64,000 nucleotides of DNA from Alnus glutinosa (Eukaryota > Streptophyta > Magnoliopsida > Fagales > Betulaceae), in the NCBI RefSeq assembly GCF_958979055.1, contig NC_084888.1, positions 31,432,804 to 31,496,803 of the forward strand. Direction: 5' to 3'. Below the pieces are notes generated by a model that worked only from the letters and a program-made list of their open reading frames with translations, was not told where the DNA came from and made no database searches. The translations under genes were made by a program, and so were the position numbers. Below, one piece after another: positions 24,290 through 37,084 of this stretch (position 1 is its first letter; each line of letters opens with the position of its first letter).

Positions 24290-25002
24290 ATTAATAGAAG
24301 ATATTTTGGAAATTTTGACATCATTCCATTAAGATTTATCTTAAAATCTTAATAAATAAGTGAAATTTCAAAAGAGTTAAGTAAAATTTCTTCAAATTTT
24401 AACAAACAGAGCCAATCTCGTTTGGAATTTGAGGGACCAAGATCTCTACAATTACCTGTTCGAGGGACAAGCATCTCTACAATTGCCCACCCTGATTGCA
24501 CTGCAATTGGGCAAGCAATTGAGAGAAGCCCCCAATAGAGCCCATGTACCCAAACAAATCTCAAGTTACCTGAATATCTACGCGATCAGATGAGCCTCAA
24601 AAAGGCCTCTCGCAATTGCAGACAAGCAGGTCTTGCAGCCAATCCCGATTCATTTTTGGGTCCTTTACATGGATTTTTTAACATAGAATTTCGAACACCA
24701 ACCCCAGAGCCGACTGGAATGCAAGAGTACCGCAAGGGGGCTTGATAAGAAAGGATGCAATGCTGGTCATATCCGTAGCCCACCATGATAGTATCATAAA
24801 CAAAATTAAGCAATTAGAGCAGAAACGAGAAGTCTGCATCACAAGCTTAAATTACATGGAGGTTGCAAAACGACTCACCCTTTGCATCTCTTGATTTACA
24901 ATTTACACCTAGTTAGCACCTCATCACTTTTAGTAGACTTAAAAGGCTAAGAAGGTATGCTGTACAGTAACGGTAAACATCAACTAGATACCATATGTAA
25001 TT
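24290..25002. other. 3' flank of the ACR9-like gene
   Basis: No protein-coding feature. A repeated ATCTCTACAATT motif occurs at 24440-24485. The part next to 25003 should include the 3' UTR. Confidence 0.4.
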
Positions 25003-26117
25003 CTACTCCCAACCCATCAATCTATTTCTGACACCCGCTTCAATCTTCTTCCTCGGCAAGGAATGACAGTCCCCTTCGTCGAGAAGAATTCTATATACTT
25101 CCCACTCCCGACCGTGGATCATGTGCCTCCCTATCTCCACCTAAGATGAATGAAGGCAAAATGTGGAGGTTAGCTTAACATGTTTGATTATTTATGATAC
25201 CCTTCACATAAAACTCAAGAAATGGATTAGAGCTAGTACCGAAAAGATGCTTGTGTTCAGAATCTTGAGAGCAAGAGTAATATCATAGAAAACAAGGGGA
25301 CGACCCCTGCCAGACAGTTCTACAGGGTTGGCTACCAGCAGTTCAGTGTCAGGGCCCCGGCTCACCACAGCCACTCTAAGAGGACTCAAGAGCTCCATTC
25401 TCAAGCGAGAGCACAATGCATTTTGCTTGTTGGGGTCAATAATCCTTTTCCCATCTGCTTGCATTATAAATAATTCTAATTCACATCTCCCTTTTGAGCT
25501 TGCAAAGAATCGTCCATAAGAAACCTGACATAAAATTTCCAAAAGTCATTACTCAAATCAGATCAGAAATAACCTAGTGGAGTGTTCTTTTTATCTGGTA
25601 AAACTTGTAGGATTTTCTGTTCATTGCAATAGTTCACATGTTGCTTCCTGGTTGTCCAAATAACATAGATTGGTACAAAAGATATTTTTTGTAATATTTA
25701 TTTAAATTTACCTGAATATTGTAATCCTTTAGAGTCCTCATGATATCATAGATAAGACCTTTGTGATCCTGGCAGAGGATTTGAACAAGTGTGTGAGAGG
25801 GGCTGAGAGTGTTGTCCATTGTCACAGATACAGGGTTGGATGCAAAGGATCCACTCGGGCGTCCATTTGGCAGCTCCAAACTGAACATGTCTTCAGTTAT
25901 TGCAGAAGGAAGAAATGGAGAACCCTGTGAACACGCAGTAATTTCTGGGCCAGCCAATTCAATCTCACAACTTATGATGGTATCCCTTAGTGCAGCTTTC
26001 AAATGATTGATTGTTTCCTCCTGTCTCCTTTTCGTATGTAGAAGTTCCCTGATGAAAAGTGAATAATTGAATAAAGTATTTTCCACAAAAAAGAAAGCCA
26101 TAACCATTTCAAAGAAA

Positions 26118-26151
<34 letters not shown>

Positions 26152-29100
26152 ACAAACACAGACACATCACGTGCTGACACATACTGACGACTATTCCTGC
26201 ATCCTAATTCCTACATGTCACTTGAAACCAGTAGAAACGTATTCTTTCTAGAAGTAAAACTTTATAGGAATCTGAAGAACATGGAAGGACTGTAAAGAAA
26301 CTAAAGGCTTCGTGCATATGGTACTAGCCTTCATATCTGCTGCATTTTATAGCAGTTCCATACTTTAATATACAAATTAAATCAAATCCTACAAACCAAA
26401 GATTTCTCATCCGTGTGAGCCATAACAAACCAAAATCAATATTTGACCTCTTCCTAAAAGGATATTTATCAAAATTTAAATAGAAATATTATTATATTAA
26501 GGAGTCAAGTAAAGAAAATCACGCATCATTTTAAATTTTCAAACAGCATGAGTTAATAACTGCATACTCGTAACAGTCCAAACAAATAGGGTTTAAGTAG
26601 TGAGAGATTAATGAAGTTTCAAATATATATATATATATATATATATTTACTTTATTTCTACCTCAGTTTGTTTCAAAGTTTTCAACAAGATATGGAGACT
26701 CAATCCGCCTTCTTTTATACAAATTACACTATTGGAAGCTATTAAGTGTGTCAACTATAACATGGATGAATGAAAGAACCAAAATCGAGGGAGCTATAGA
26801 AGCAACCACATGCAATATAAAATCTCATAACATGGTTGTGAGGATTTATAAATAAAAAAATAAATAATAAATAAGAAATAAGAAAAAAAGAGGGAAAAAT
26901 ACACATACCCCATTCAAACTACTACTCCATTGTAAATGTGCCCCCCAAACTACTAATTGTGTCAATATCCCCCCTAAAGTCAATAAACAGACAAAAATAA
27001 CCTTAAAAAGTTTCAATAAAACAAAGATATCCTAATGAATTCGAAAAAGAAAAAAAAAATTTATATATATTAAAAGACTGGGAAAAAAAAATTTAAAAAA
27101 AAAAACCGAGAAAAATGAAAATTCAAGGGGGTGCCCCCAAACTAAAAATTATATAAAACAAAATCTAAAAGACCAAAAAAAAATAAAAAATAAAAAATAA
27201 ATAAAAAAGAAGAAGAAGAAGAAAAAAGAAAGAAAGGAAAACCTTGTTTTTATTTTATTTTTCGTTTTATTTTAAATTTTTTTTTCTTTTTATATAATTT
27301 TAAGAATTTTAATAAATTTTATGAAGTGTATTTTTGTCATTGAGGGGACATTGACATTGTTTGGTAGTTTAGGGAAGGACATTGACACAATTGCTAGTTT
27401 GGCAATTGGGTAATAGTTTAAGGGGACTTGTACTTTTCCCAAAAGAGAAAGGAAAAAAAAAAAAGGGAGAGAGAGAGAGAGAGAGAGAGCATTTCAAGAT
27501 GGCAAAATGGAATTGGAAGTTGAAATGCAGATGGAAGCAGAAATCTAAAGGGAGGTAAAGTACAAAATGGAAGCAGAAATGCAGCATCATCATTAAGGAA
27601 AAAACAACCACGATCACAAACCTGGTATCTGTTACGAAAAAGAGGTCCATAACTCTCCCATCTGGGGCAGTGGATACCTTCACTCTCTTTATTGTTAGTT
27701 CCAGCTCGCAGAGAACCTCAGTTACATCTATAGAAGAAAAGATATAAAAAGTTCAATTTAATAAATCTATAAGTTCTATATACAACATTTTTTATAAGTA
27801 TTTCTATATACGACATTCAAAACTCAAACATCAAGTTGCAAGTGGAAGCAGAGAATATTTGTAAAGAAAAGAAAAACAAAGACCCAAATGGAAGGAGTGC
27901 ATTTACTTTGAAACCAGCAAAACAAGATGAGATAAAAATCTGGATCAAGATCTTTTAGAATTCTAAGTGCGTTTGGGTGTTGGGTTTTTGAAATTAGAAT
28001 TCAATTCTTATTTGGTACGCGAATTTCGAGGTTTGACCTTTTAGAAAAAGTTGAATAAAATATGATTTGTTTTTTAAAAAAGCAAAATCAAAATCATATT
28101 CATTTTTTAGAATTCTATTACCAAACACACCAAGTATTCTATCATGTAGATTTCTTTAAACTCAACCGTTGTTTTTAAATAAAACGGTTGAATTTTGTCA
28201 TAATAGCATTTATCACATCTATCAACTTAACATTTATCACCTAAGTATTTACCATTTTTTTTTTTGGTACATTTTAAAAGTAATAAATACTAATGAATAC
28301 TGTTATTTAGTAAATTGTTATATGACTGTCATATAACATGGATGATGTGGCAATACAAATCATCCTTTGAATCAGCAGAAGCTTGTAAAATGAAAAATCA
28401 ATGGCTGATTTCCACAGTCACGACATCCCAGTTGTATAATAGTCTACTAAATATAGCATTTCCTAATACTAATACGGGAAAATCTCAATCTATCCTCTTC
28501 TAAAAAAAAAAAAAAAAATCCCTATAATTAGACTATTACAAGAATAAGTGATGCATAAACATTAAAATGGTTTTTCTCCCTTCCCTCCTGCAGTGTTCCA
28601 AATACAAACCAAACCAATTCTGGCAAGTTTATCCTATCCATGCTTAAATACTGCTAAAGATAAACTTGACAGCGCCAATGACGAAACCATCACTTTTCTT
28701 TGTCATTTCAGAATAAGATGATCAACATCACTTATAAACAATAATCAGCATTTTAAGTTTTGTCATTGATTCCATTAGTGCTACATATCATTTTTCCAAT
28801 TGGGAGTTTCAAAGCTTAGCACTACATTTTCCACAATAACTCACTCACCATGCAAGAGACCCTTCCTATCACAGGAACACCAAAATTTCAAGAGGAACAC
28901 GTCTGGTAATTGCCTGGATTGCTGATTTTGCGACTGGTAGTAGTCCATTCCTGACGTTAAAAAATATGATGGACATACCTCCAAAAGCCTTTTCTTCAAC
29001 AAGACCCACCTTGTTGTTGGTTTACCCACCACCCATAAGACTATGAAGCACCATTTCCCATCAGTTGAAAAATCTTCTCCGGAAGTACACGTAGCAAACA

Positions 29101-29819
29101 TAAACAAACCATCAACGACATATTCATAAAAATTAAAATTAAAAATTAAAAATTAAAGAAACTTCCGTAAATCAAAACTTCTAATTCTATCAGATCTGTT
29201 AAGGTTCTAACATTAAAACAAATACACACAGAGCAGGAAAAAAATTAAAAATTAAAAATTAAAGAAATTTCCGGAAATCAAAACTACTAATTCTATCAGA
29301 TCTGTTAAGGTTCTAACATTAAAACAAATACACACAGAGCAGGAAAAAATATATTGTTTTGCTCCTAGAAATTTTAGAGAAATTGAAGACTACCAAAAAA
29401 AAAAAAGCTACAGAAGGACCCATTATTTGTTTCCCTTTGAATGTAAAAATTTCAAGCCATAATTCTAAAGAGAAAACTCGCGAATCACAATAAACCCATT
29501 ATTTGTTTGCCAAGAAAATCCGATCCCAAGAGCAGAACTTTCCAGGAAAAGATCAGAAAAAGTTGAAAAACCAATAAAATCACAATTGATTGGTCACAAA
29601 TCCCACACTCCACAGTGAAAGTAATAATAATAAATCCATCACAAATAGCTTAAAACAACCCTTACCTGCTCTGGAAATGCTAAGGCCAAAAAGCAATATA
29701 ACCCTGCACAAGTCACACCCCAACCCAGTCTTGTCCGGACAATTCACAGTAATCACAGTGGGATCCCCCGGCTTCTCTGCCTCCCTAAAGACCACAGCGT
29801 CCTCGTACAGAATACCCAT
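25003..29819 (-). CDS. ACR9: ACT-domain-repeat protein, ACR9/ACR10 type
   Basis: Six exons join in phase: 29819-29666, 29076-28849, 27727-27622, 26048-25712, 25524-25240, 25140-25003, giving 415 residues. Four ACT domains are recognisable: about 20-70 (TVITVNCPDKTGLGCDLCRV), 111-165 (FLLKFWCSCDRKGLLHDVTE), 245-300 (LVQILCQDHKGLIYDIMRT) and 335-395 (PVELSGRGRPLVFYDITLAL). The protein ends LMGWE, as family members do. ACR proteins are plant ACT-repeat relatives of bacterial GlnD sensors, thought to bind amino acids, and have no attached enzyme domain. Wording in domain 2 and ELLHTKRRQEE favours ACR9 over ACR10. Compared with the usual pattern, one extra residue appears at the exon 1/2 junction and one in domain 2. 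These could be real or reflect slightly different splice sites. No signal or transit peptide is seen. Confidence 0.88.
26893..27441. mobile_element. MITE with about 100-bp TIRs in an ACR9-like intron
   Basis: The left terminus GGGAAAAATACACATACCCC and the right terminus GGGGACTTGTACTTTTCCC are inverted, and similarity extends about 100 bp inward (AATTGTGTCAATAT on the left against CATTGACACAATT on the right). The interior is an A-rich, low-complexity tract. A possible short duplication AAAAGAG flanks it. It lies in the intron between exons 3 and 4. Confidence 0.75.
27966..28135. mobile_element. Small TIR element in an ACR9-like intron
   Basis: GTGCGTTTGGGTGTTGGG... at the left and ...TACCAAACACACC at the right, with internal TTAGAATTCAATTC / GAATTCTA symmetry. 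The first 65 bp match the start of the element at 32522 (shared GCTAATTTCGAGGT/GCGAATTTCGAGGT). Confidence 0.55.
29134..29346. repeat. Tandem duplication, about 106-bp unit, in ACR9-like intron 1
   Basis: Two adjacent units share AATTCTATCAGATCTGTTAA and CAAATACACACAGAGCAGG, differing at only a few positions. Confidence 0.9.
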
Positions 29820-30374
29820 TCCCCTTATTCTGTCTCTTCCTCCACTCTACTCCTCTCTTCCTTTAGTTTCTCTCGAGCAGCTGAGACTCTGACCAGATAT
29901 TAACAGAGAACAGAAAACCCCGGTGGGGGACTCTGGTTTATCAACCCCTCTCTTTGGATATTGGAGATTCCGCTTGGAGAGTGACAAGAAAACAATAGAA
30001 AGAAACAGACAAACACAGGTGTTTCCTTACTCGCTTTCTTGGTGTGCTTTTTCTTTTCTGTTTCGTTTCCTTTTCCGGGATTTTGAAATTCTCGTACTGT
30101 TCCTTTTTATTGATGAGACAGAGAGAATCAGAGTGATCAGAGATATTCTACACGTGGTGATATGGTAACTTCGGTAGTAGATGAGCTCGACACCAACTAC
30201 TTTGCTTTTAGACATTTATCCGCCCGTCAAATCTTTGACACGTGTTAACTTGCGTAATTTTGGGCACGCACGATGAGTTTTTGGTCTTAAAAGTGAATGA
30301 ATCTCGATACGGGAACTTGCCCAAAAGGCTCATTCATAAAATAAGTATTCGGATCTGCCTCTCGGAATCGGTTC
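29820..30374 (-). promoter_or_regulatory. ACR9-like gene upstream region with two G-boxes
   Basis: CACGTG palindromes occur at 30151-30156 and 30239-30244, about 330 and 420 bp before the ATG. No protein-coding frame with similarity is present; the first 70 bp are CT-rich on the gene strand, as in a 5' UTR. Regulation by G-box factors is an inference. Confidence 0.4.
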
Positions 30375-30572
30375 AAGATCCCCTCAAATTCTTTGTCCGA
30401 ATTTGATACAATTCGGGCAGGTTGTTGTGAGTAAGCATTTATGAGATTCACCTGACCGGATAAGCAGTTGGGCAGCCCAACTTTTATTTGGTCAGGTGGG
30501 TCTCATAAATGCTCACTCACAACTATCTGCCCGAATTCTATCAAATTCGGACAAAAAATTTGAGGGGATCTT
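30375..30572. mobile_element. MITE family M1, copy 1
   Basis: A 198-bp element with long inverted arms starting AAGATCCCCTCAAATT and ending AATTTGAGGGGATCTT. The centre GACCGGATAAGCAGTTGGGC is almost the same as in 43002-43195. Confidence 0.85.
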
Positions 30573-31271
30573 AATTCCTCGGAATCGGATTGGCTTTGTA
30601 TGGGAAAATTGGATCATATTTAATAGCACGAGTCGGGTTTGACTCGTATAAAATATGAATATAAGGCTATATATAGGTTAATTTTAATTCGATGAATTAA
30701 ATTAAATGAGTCAAACATATCTTAATTATAATTTGTTAATTTTGTATCGAGTCTGAATTGTGTCGAAATATAGGTATAAGATTATAAAAGTCAATTTTAA
30801 TTCAATTTATTTAATTAAATAGGTCAGACCTTTTAACTCTAATTTACTAATGCTAATTTCGTACGGGGTTCATGAGTTGTATCAAAAAGTCTCAACCTTA
30901 ATTTTCATTTGCTCGATATGTTATGATGTATAATTCTCTACGTCTAAGTTATTATTTTAAAATTAAATATTTATGATTTTGTGAAGTAAGTATGATGGAG
31001 TTGTGTCACTTTATTTAAATGTAGTGTCACACCGTTTAAAATTTTAAATAATGTAGTAACGTATATACCATGATATTTGTGAAATCTAATATAAATTATG
31101 AAATTAATCTTCTCTATTTTGCTTAAAATGAAAAGTATCCAAAACCCATATTTTGTTAATTATACTAATTTTTAATATTTATCACATTTTAGTACATTTT
31201 AAAAATGTTGCATGCTAAATATGATAAAATCTCAATCAATTTTTTTTATTTTATTTTTTATAAAACCAATA
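30573..31271. other. Intergenic, no gene seen
   Basis: AT-rich; degenerate internal duplications around 30640-30850 (two similar TTAATTCGATGAATTAAATT / TTAATTCAATTTATTTAATT segments). No coding frame. Confidence 0.4.
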
Positions 31272-31446
31272 GAGTAATGTTATATACCATATTTGTATTT
31301 TACAACTATTCTATAATGATGTTGCAGTCACAATCAATTCTTAGGTTTTTTTTTTTTTTAACAATAACTGATGTAATAATTGATTGAGACTGCCACGTCA
31401 GTATTGTAAAATAGTTGCGAGATAAAAATATTGTTTATCATTACTC
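31272..31446. mobile_element. MITE with AGTAATG termini, second copy of the group
   Basis: Inverted arms of about 65 bp: AGTAATGTTATATACCATAT on the left and the complement of AATATTGTTTATCATTACT on the right. It has the same terminal heptamer as 17958-18136 but a different interior. Confidence 0.75.
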
Positions 31447-32521
31447 TAACAATTATTAAGATTTATATATATAGTAAATCATGTTAAAAAAAAAAAGAAA
31501 AAAAAAAAAGAGTACCTTGAGGTTATGTTGGAATTTCTTTCGTTATGAGCAAAAACTTATTTACCATAGCCTCATAGGTAGTGGCTTACTTGCTTAATTC
31601 ACATAGTTTTTCTACGTATTTTTATATTCAGTTATTACATTCATTTTATATTAATTGACATGATATGATTTAAGCGACTATCGGCTAAAACTTCTATTTT
31701 TTTAACGACTAACATATAAAATTATTTCAAAATTACTTCAAACACACACGTCTAATATAAAATGAAAATGATAAATAGATATGAATAATAGAGAAATCAA
31801 TAATATTGGGGCCAACCATCCATTTTGTCTGCAACCTCAAGATTTATTGGAGCTACGTACTGAAATCATGCCACGTGGTTGTTAAAAATACACGTGTAAA
31901 TTGTGTTTTCAATTCACGTTGCACTAATTAAACAAACAAACAAACAGTTTTGATGCTAGAGGATCCTTATCCTTTTTACATGTTCTATAGTGTCCAAAAG
32001 TTGACTGTGCTATGATTTTGGTTTTTTCTTATTTAATTCTTTAATTGTATACCTAAATTTGTACATTTTTTTTCTTCCAATTAAATTTCAAGTTCAATCT
32101 TTTTAGTTAGATTACTTCACGCAGGTTGTTTTGTTCTTAAAAAGAAAGGAAACATAATTGCAACATGCCAACATGATTGACTTATAGACTGAATATGGCA
32201 ATTAGACTAGAATCATTCTTTGTTCATCATAAGCATATGTTTGAAATATGAATAAATCAAGTATAATCAATTTCAACTTTTGGTCCTACCATTAATAATT
32301 ATAAGCTAGTGATGTTAACATGCAGCCATCTTCTTCATGATTTGCTTTTTACTGCAAGAGCTAGGATTGGTCTATCTATTCGAGGCAAGCTTTCTCCGAA
32401 GATTACTGGCTCCCTTTCAGTATCTTATCCTCATAAAGCATGTCTTTTTCTTGATTAAGAGCAGGGTTTTTTATTTTTATTTTAAAAAAAAAAAACACTC
32501 ATGTTATTCCAAATTTCAATG
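31447..32521. other. Intergenic, no gene seen
   Basis: AT-rich; A/T homopolymers, no frame with recognisable similarity. Confidence 0.45.
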
Positions 32522-33052
32522 TGTGTTCGTTTGAGTGTTTAATTTTTGAAATTTGAATTGAATTTTTATTTGGTTTGCTAATTTCGAGGTAAATAAAAGG
32601 TGTTTGGAGGATTAGTAGAATTTAAATTCTATTTAAAATTGTGTTTGGATGAAAGTTGTATGAGATTGTTTTTCATGGATAACCATGGTAGAAAATGATT
32701 GAAGGTATGAAAAGTTGTGTATAATGATTGGTGTTATGAAAATTAGTGTGAAATAAAGATTGAAATAATAATTATTTAATATAAATAAATATGAAAAATT
32801 ATTATTTAATTATTAATTTATGTAATATCATTGATAACTTGTACCAAGTTTAGAAAAAGCAACCTATTTTTTTCATGCGTCAAACGTACATGGATCTCTG
32901 CCTTGGAGTTCGGTTTGTTTTTGAAATCATAGAGGAAATTAGGTATTTTTTAGGTTGAATGCAAGTTCGTATTCAAATTCCCGAATTTGAAAGAAAGAAA
33001 GAAAAAAACACCCGGATAGAATTGTTTTTTGGTTTAGCATCCAAACAGACTA
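32522..33052. mobile_element. TIR element related to 27966-28135
   Basis: Starts GTGTTCGTTTGAGTGTTTAA and ends near GGTTTAGCATCCAAACAGAC in inverted sense. Its left arm shares a run of about 65 bp with the intron element at 27966. No transposase frame. Edges are approximate. Confidence 0.45.
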
Positions 33053-33185
33053 AAAGATAATTTTGAAATCCTAAATTACATAAATCATAATCTCATGCTG
33101 CCTTTAGTTTATTTGTGTATATATATTTATATACATATTTATATACATACACATAATATAAGATCATTAATATATATATATATAT

Positions 33186-33425
33186 TTTTTTGTTTGAGGG
33201 AAAGTTGAACTTTCATTCATACAGACAATATTACAACATTCATCCAATACAACATTCATCCACCCTAAAGGTGTATATTCACTGAGTCAAAGTCTCAAAC
33301 AAATACAGATAGTTGCTACAAAGAAAATCCGGCCAACATAATGATGCTTCTGCGTTGACATAAACCTTTACTTGAGCAAGGAGCCGATTACACATACTGA
33401 GCAAAAGCCAATAACTAGATTAAGA
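33186..33425 (-). mobile_element. LINE 3'-tail remnant
   Basis: On the minus strand this is a non-coding tail with TGAATGAAAGTTCAACTTTC near its A-rich end. It shares about 110 bp with 23280-23415. No coding part remains. Confidence 0.5.
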
Positions 33426-33499
33426 TCGTTAATATATGAATTGACGATTAGATTATTTAATATTTGAGTGCATTTATCTAATTATTTAATTAATAAATA

Positions 33500-33509
33500 G
33501 TATGAATTT

Positions 33510-33548
<39 letters not shown>
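33500..33548. repeat. (TA)n microsatellite
   Basis: About 35 bp of uninterrupted TA repeats within AT-rich intergenic DNA. Confidence 0.9.
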
Positions 33549-33551
<3 letters not shown>

Positions 33552-35370
33552 TAGCTTATGAACAAGTTCGAACTCCTTTAAAAAAATAAATCAACAAAAT
33601 GTAAATATATTATAATTTTCAATAATAAACTTAAACTCAGCTGGGGCTAAAAATAAAAATTAAAAATTAAACAAATCAAACTTAAATATTCATATTCAAT
33701 ACTCAATTCAATTACAATAATATAATTGGAATCCTTGTTGTTAGGCGGCTCCAGGAGGTTGCTCGCCTTGTGTGTTATTCACATACGAACTGGATTATGC
33801 TCACAAAATATCATAAGATTCTCTTTTCCGGATAACATGGAAGATGATAAACTGGGTACGAGTCTAACCCAAAATACCGACGCTATATTTGGTGCGTCTT
33901 TGTTCACCTAACAGCCAACATCGAAATTATCTATTGAGAATTCAACACGTGGATATGGAGCCTTTTTTCAACGTGCTCACTACTACCTTATCCATTTGTA
34001 TATGGAGCTATTTAAAATTGTGTATTCTTAAATTATGTAAATTTATGATATTGATGTTATTATTAAAATTGATGTGACAGTGATTTTTTTAATTATAAAA
34101 TTTATTTTTATTGATCTAACAATTAAAAAATTACGTCACATCAATTTTGATTGATGCAACTTGTTGTGTGTATATTATCTCTTATTTTTGCTTGAACTCA
34201 TTATTTTACTCAAAAGGCTCCCCGTGTGAACGGAAATTTTAATTTTTTTAATGTTTAAAATATTTATAATTAAAGTAACTAATAGATAACAAATCAAAAT
34301 TATATTATACTAATGTTAATTAGTTAAATAATAAGTTGATAGAATGATTTATTTTAAATTAGAAAACTTAAAAGACTAATTTAAAAAATATTAGTTAATT
34401 TTATTTTTTAGAAAAAACCACTCTTAATAATAATAATAATAAAGCTTAGAAATGTTATATAAAATATCTGTATTTCATCCATCAAAATTAATATAGCGTG
34501 AATTACGTTACATCAATCATGGTGATGAGCATATACTTATCGTAGATAGCATTTCTTATTTTCGCGTGGATGGGAATTTTTTTACTTTTTTTAATTTATG
34601 ATATATTTTATAAGCCAAACTAACGAATAGCTAACACATAAGAGTTATATTTATATTAATTGATTTGTTCAAGTGATGATATTTTGTTGATTCATTATAT
34701 AATAAATTGATAGAATGATTTATTTAAAATTTAATTAATGAAATTGAAATCATTAGTTAAATTTGTTTTTAATTTCTAAAAAAAATTTATTCATTCATTT
34801 ATAAAATAATAATAATAATAATTAATAAGGCAGGAAGAGTCAGCACCCACTTGGAATCCAAATCAATCAATATTCGAATCTCCGGAATCTTTTCCAACAA
34901 CTACTTTTAATTACTTGCAGATTAAAAAACATTATATAATACTCTTGAGAAATTTCCACGAAATGGGCCTCAAGTGGAACCGCGCATCAACAAGCCGGGT
35001 CAATGAGGTCACCGTCCAATCTGAACATGACGCCAGGCATATGTACGTAATAGAATAACGTAAGATCCCGACAAGGAATATAAAGTAATTTATTCATGGC
35101 ATTATATATTTTATAATCGGAAGCCGATCAAGATCTACGCAAAATTACGTACATTTTAGACACTTAATTAGTTAATTATCACTTTTATTGCAACATTTCC
35201 ACCAAAACTTCAATTGAACGATTAAATTATTAATTATTGGAAAGATCCTTGCAACATGTTCAAAGGCGGAACTAAGATTTTTTTTTTTGAGTGAAGTCCG
35301 AATTTACGTAAATAAATAAATACATAAATATAAAAATAATATAGTAGAAAGTTAAATCATTTAACCATTT
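33549..35370. other. Intergenic, no gene seen
   Basis: Very AT-rich with AAT trinucleotide runs (34424-34440, 34807-34820). No supported gene. Confidence 0.45.
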
Positions 35371-35381
35371 AAGAACATTTC

Positions 35382-36835
35382 GATGCATTTCCTGTCTCAG
35401 GCGGGGAGGGAGATCCTGATCAAAGCTGTGGTTCAGGCAATCCCGATGTACAGCATGAACATTTTCCAATTACCAAAGAAATTGTGCACCAATCTTAACT
35501 CCATCATGAGCCGGTTCTGGTGGGGTAGATCAGAGGGGGCAAAAGGCTTGGCCTGGATGAGCTGGAGTCGGTTGGGGGCTGCTAAGGAGAAAGGGGGGAT
35601 GGGTTTTAGAGATCTGGAGATCTTTAATCGGGCTTTGCTTGCCAAGCAAGGATGGAGACTGTTCAAATTCCCCGAGATGTTGGTTGCTAGAGTGATGAAA
35701 GCTAAATACTACCCGAAGGGGGACTTTCTCTCGGCACATTTAGGGAGTCGGCCTTCCTTCGCGTGGAGAAGCATTTTCCAAGCAAAAAGGGTTGTGGAAG
35801 ATGGGTTACTGTGGAGGATTGGAGATGGGGAAACTGTGAGGATTTGGCAGGATAAGTGGCTCTCGTTCCCCTTAACCTCTCAAATTCCTTCCTCTCAATA
35901 TAATCTGGATGCTAATTCTAAGGTAAGCAACCTCATTGATAGGACCTCTGGTTGGTGGAATATTCAGCTTCTTCAAGCCATTTTCAGGGAGGATGACATT
36001 GCACGGATCTGTCGTATCAGCCCGAGCCCGGACCTAGCCCCTGATACTCCGATCTGGCAGGGGACTGCAAATGGCCAGTTCTCGGTTAAAAGTGCCTATC
36101 TATTGGAGCAGCTTCGGAAAAATCAATCCAGGGGAGAGAGCTCGGGTGCTGGCAAGGAGGATAAGTTCTGGCAAAACCTGTGGAGAGTGGATGCTCCGGG
36201 GGTGATCACAAATTTTATGTGGAGAGTGGGTAATAACCTCCTCCCAACAAAACTGAACCTTTTCAACAAGAAGGTAATTCCTGCTCCGAATTGCCCCATC
36301 TGTTCTCAAGAGCCGGAAGATGCTATTCACATTTTATGGAAGTGCAAATCAGCTATGGCAGTTTGGCAAGAATGTGGTAAGAAAATTCAGAAGATGACTG
36401 TTGAGCAAGAGGATGGTAAGGGGCTAATCCAATTTTTGATGGGGAAACTTGAGGGGGAGGAGCTGCTGTTGGCTATGGTGGTGCTCCGGTTGATTTGGTT
36501 GAGAAGGAACGCCTTCGTGTTTGAGAAGATGTTCTCACCCCCGGATAGGATTGTCCTTGATGCCCAAAGAATTGTGAGGGAGTTCTCCTCTGCTGTCTCC
36601 TCAGCAAACAGCTTCGGCTTAGGGGATTGGATGGCGAATTAATGGGGTGGGGAGCTGGGTGCACCCCACGTGCACCTGGAGGGGAATAGATTTGCTTGGC
36701 CTGTTGCCACATTCTGGGTTAGCTGGTGTCTGGGTGGGGGTTTGTCCTCCCCTGTTTCGGATTGTTCATTCAAAATGTTCCCATGTTCTTGATTGATGAT
36801 TAATGAAGTTCTTCTTTTATCAAAAAAAAAAAAAA
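35382..36835 (+). mobile_element. Recent 5'-truncated LINE insertion with 11-bp target duplication
   Basis: AAGAACATTTC occurs at 35371-35381 and again at 36836-36846, directly after the poly(A) tail (about 36821-36838). Between them lie only the last third of LINE ORF2 and its 3' UTR (about 36643-36820). Truncated 5' end, A-tail and perfect duplication are the hallmarks of target-primed reverse transcription. Confidence 0.92.
35383..36642 (+). CDS. LINE ORF2 C-terminal part, uninterrupted
   Basis: 419 codons without a stop. It starts downstream of the catalytic reverse-transcriptase motifs (LSQAGREILIKAVVQAIPMY), then RFWWGRSEGAKGLAWMSW, KEKGGMGFRDLEIFNRALLA and the zf-RVT domain with CPICSQEPEDAIHILWKC (about residues 303-320). 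The end is GLGDWMAN. The first ATG is internal to the original ORF2, because 5' truncation removed the rest. The protein cannot be active, and no promoter is evident; the open frame indicates a young insertion. Unlike the LINEs at 14.2-17.5 kb and 38.4 kb, no RNase H domain follows. Confidence 0.85.
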   Translation: MHFLSQAGREILIKAVVQAIPMYSMNIFQLPKKLCTNLNSIMSRFWWGRSEGAKGLAWMSWSRLGAAKEKGGMGFRDLEIFNRALLAKQGWRLFKFPEMLVARVMKAKYYPKGDFLSAHLGSRPSFAWRSIFQAKRVVEDGLLWRIGDGETVRIWQDKWLSFPLTSQIPSSQYNLDANSKVSNLIDRTSGWWNIQLLQAIFREDDIARICRISPSPDLAPDTPIWQGTANGQFSVKSAYLLEQLRKNQSRGESSGAGKEDKFWQNLWRVDAPGVITNFMWRVGNNLLPTKLNLFNKKVIPAPNCPICSQEPEDAIHILWKCKSAMAVWQECGKKIQKMTVEQEDGKGLIQFLMGKLEGEELLLAMVVLRLIWLRRNAFVFEKMFSPPDRIVLDAQRIVREFSSAVSSANSFGLGDWMAN

Positions 36836-37084
36836 AAGAACATTTCCAACCGTATACCTAAACTTTGTATATTAGCTATGTTTAGCTAATATTAGCTAAT
36901 ATAATGAGTTTTTACTCTCCAATAGATTAGGTACAAACTAGGTAAAATGAAAAAATTTGCTACAGTAAATAATAACATATTGAGTAATGTTAAAAATAAG
37001 ATTTATGTCCTCTCAAAATTAACGTGACTTTTAAAATTATTATTAGATGTGTAATATATCATTATTGGATAATATATATATATT

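Noticed and set aside
24164-24352. Frame encoding (Tyr-Ile)n
   Set aside because: Translation of the (TA)n microsatellite.
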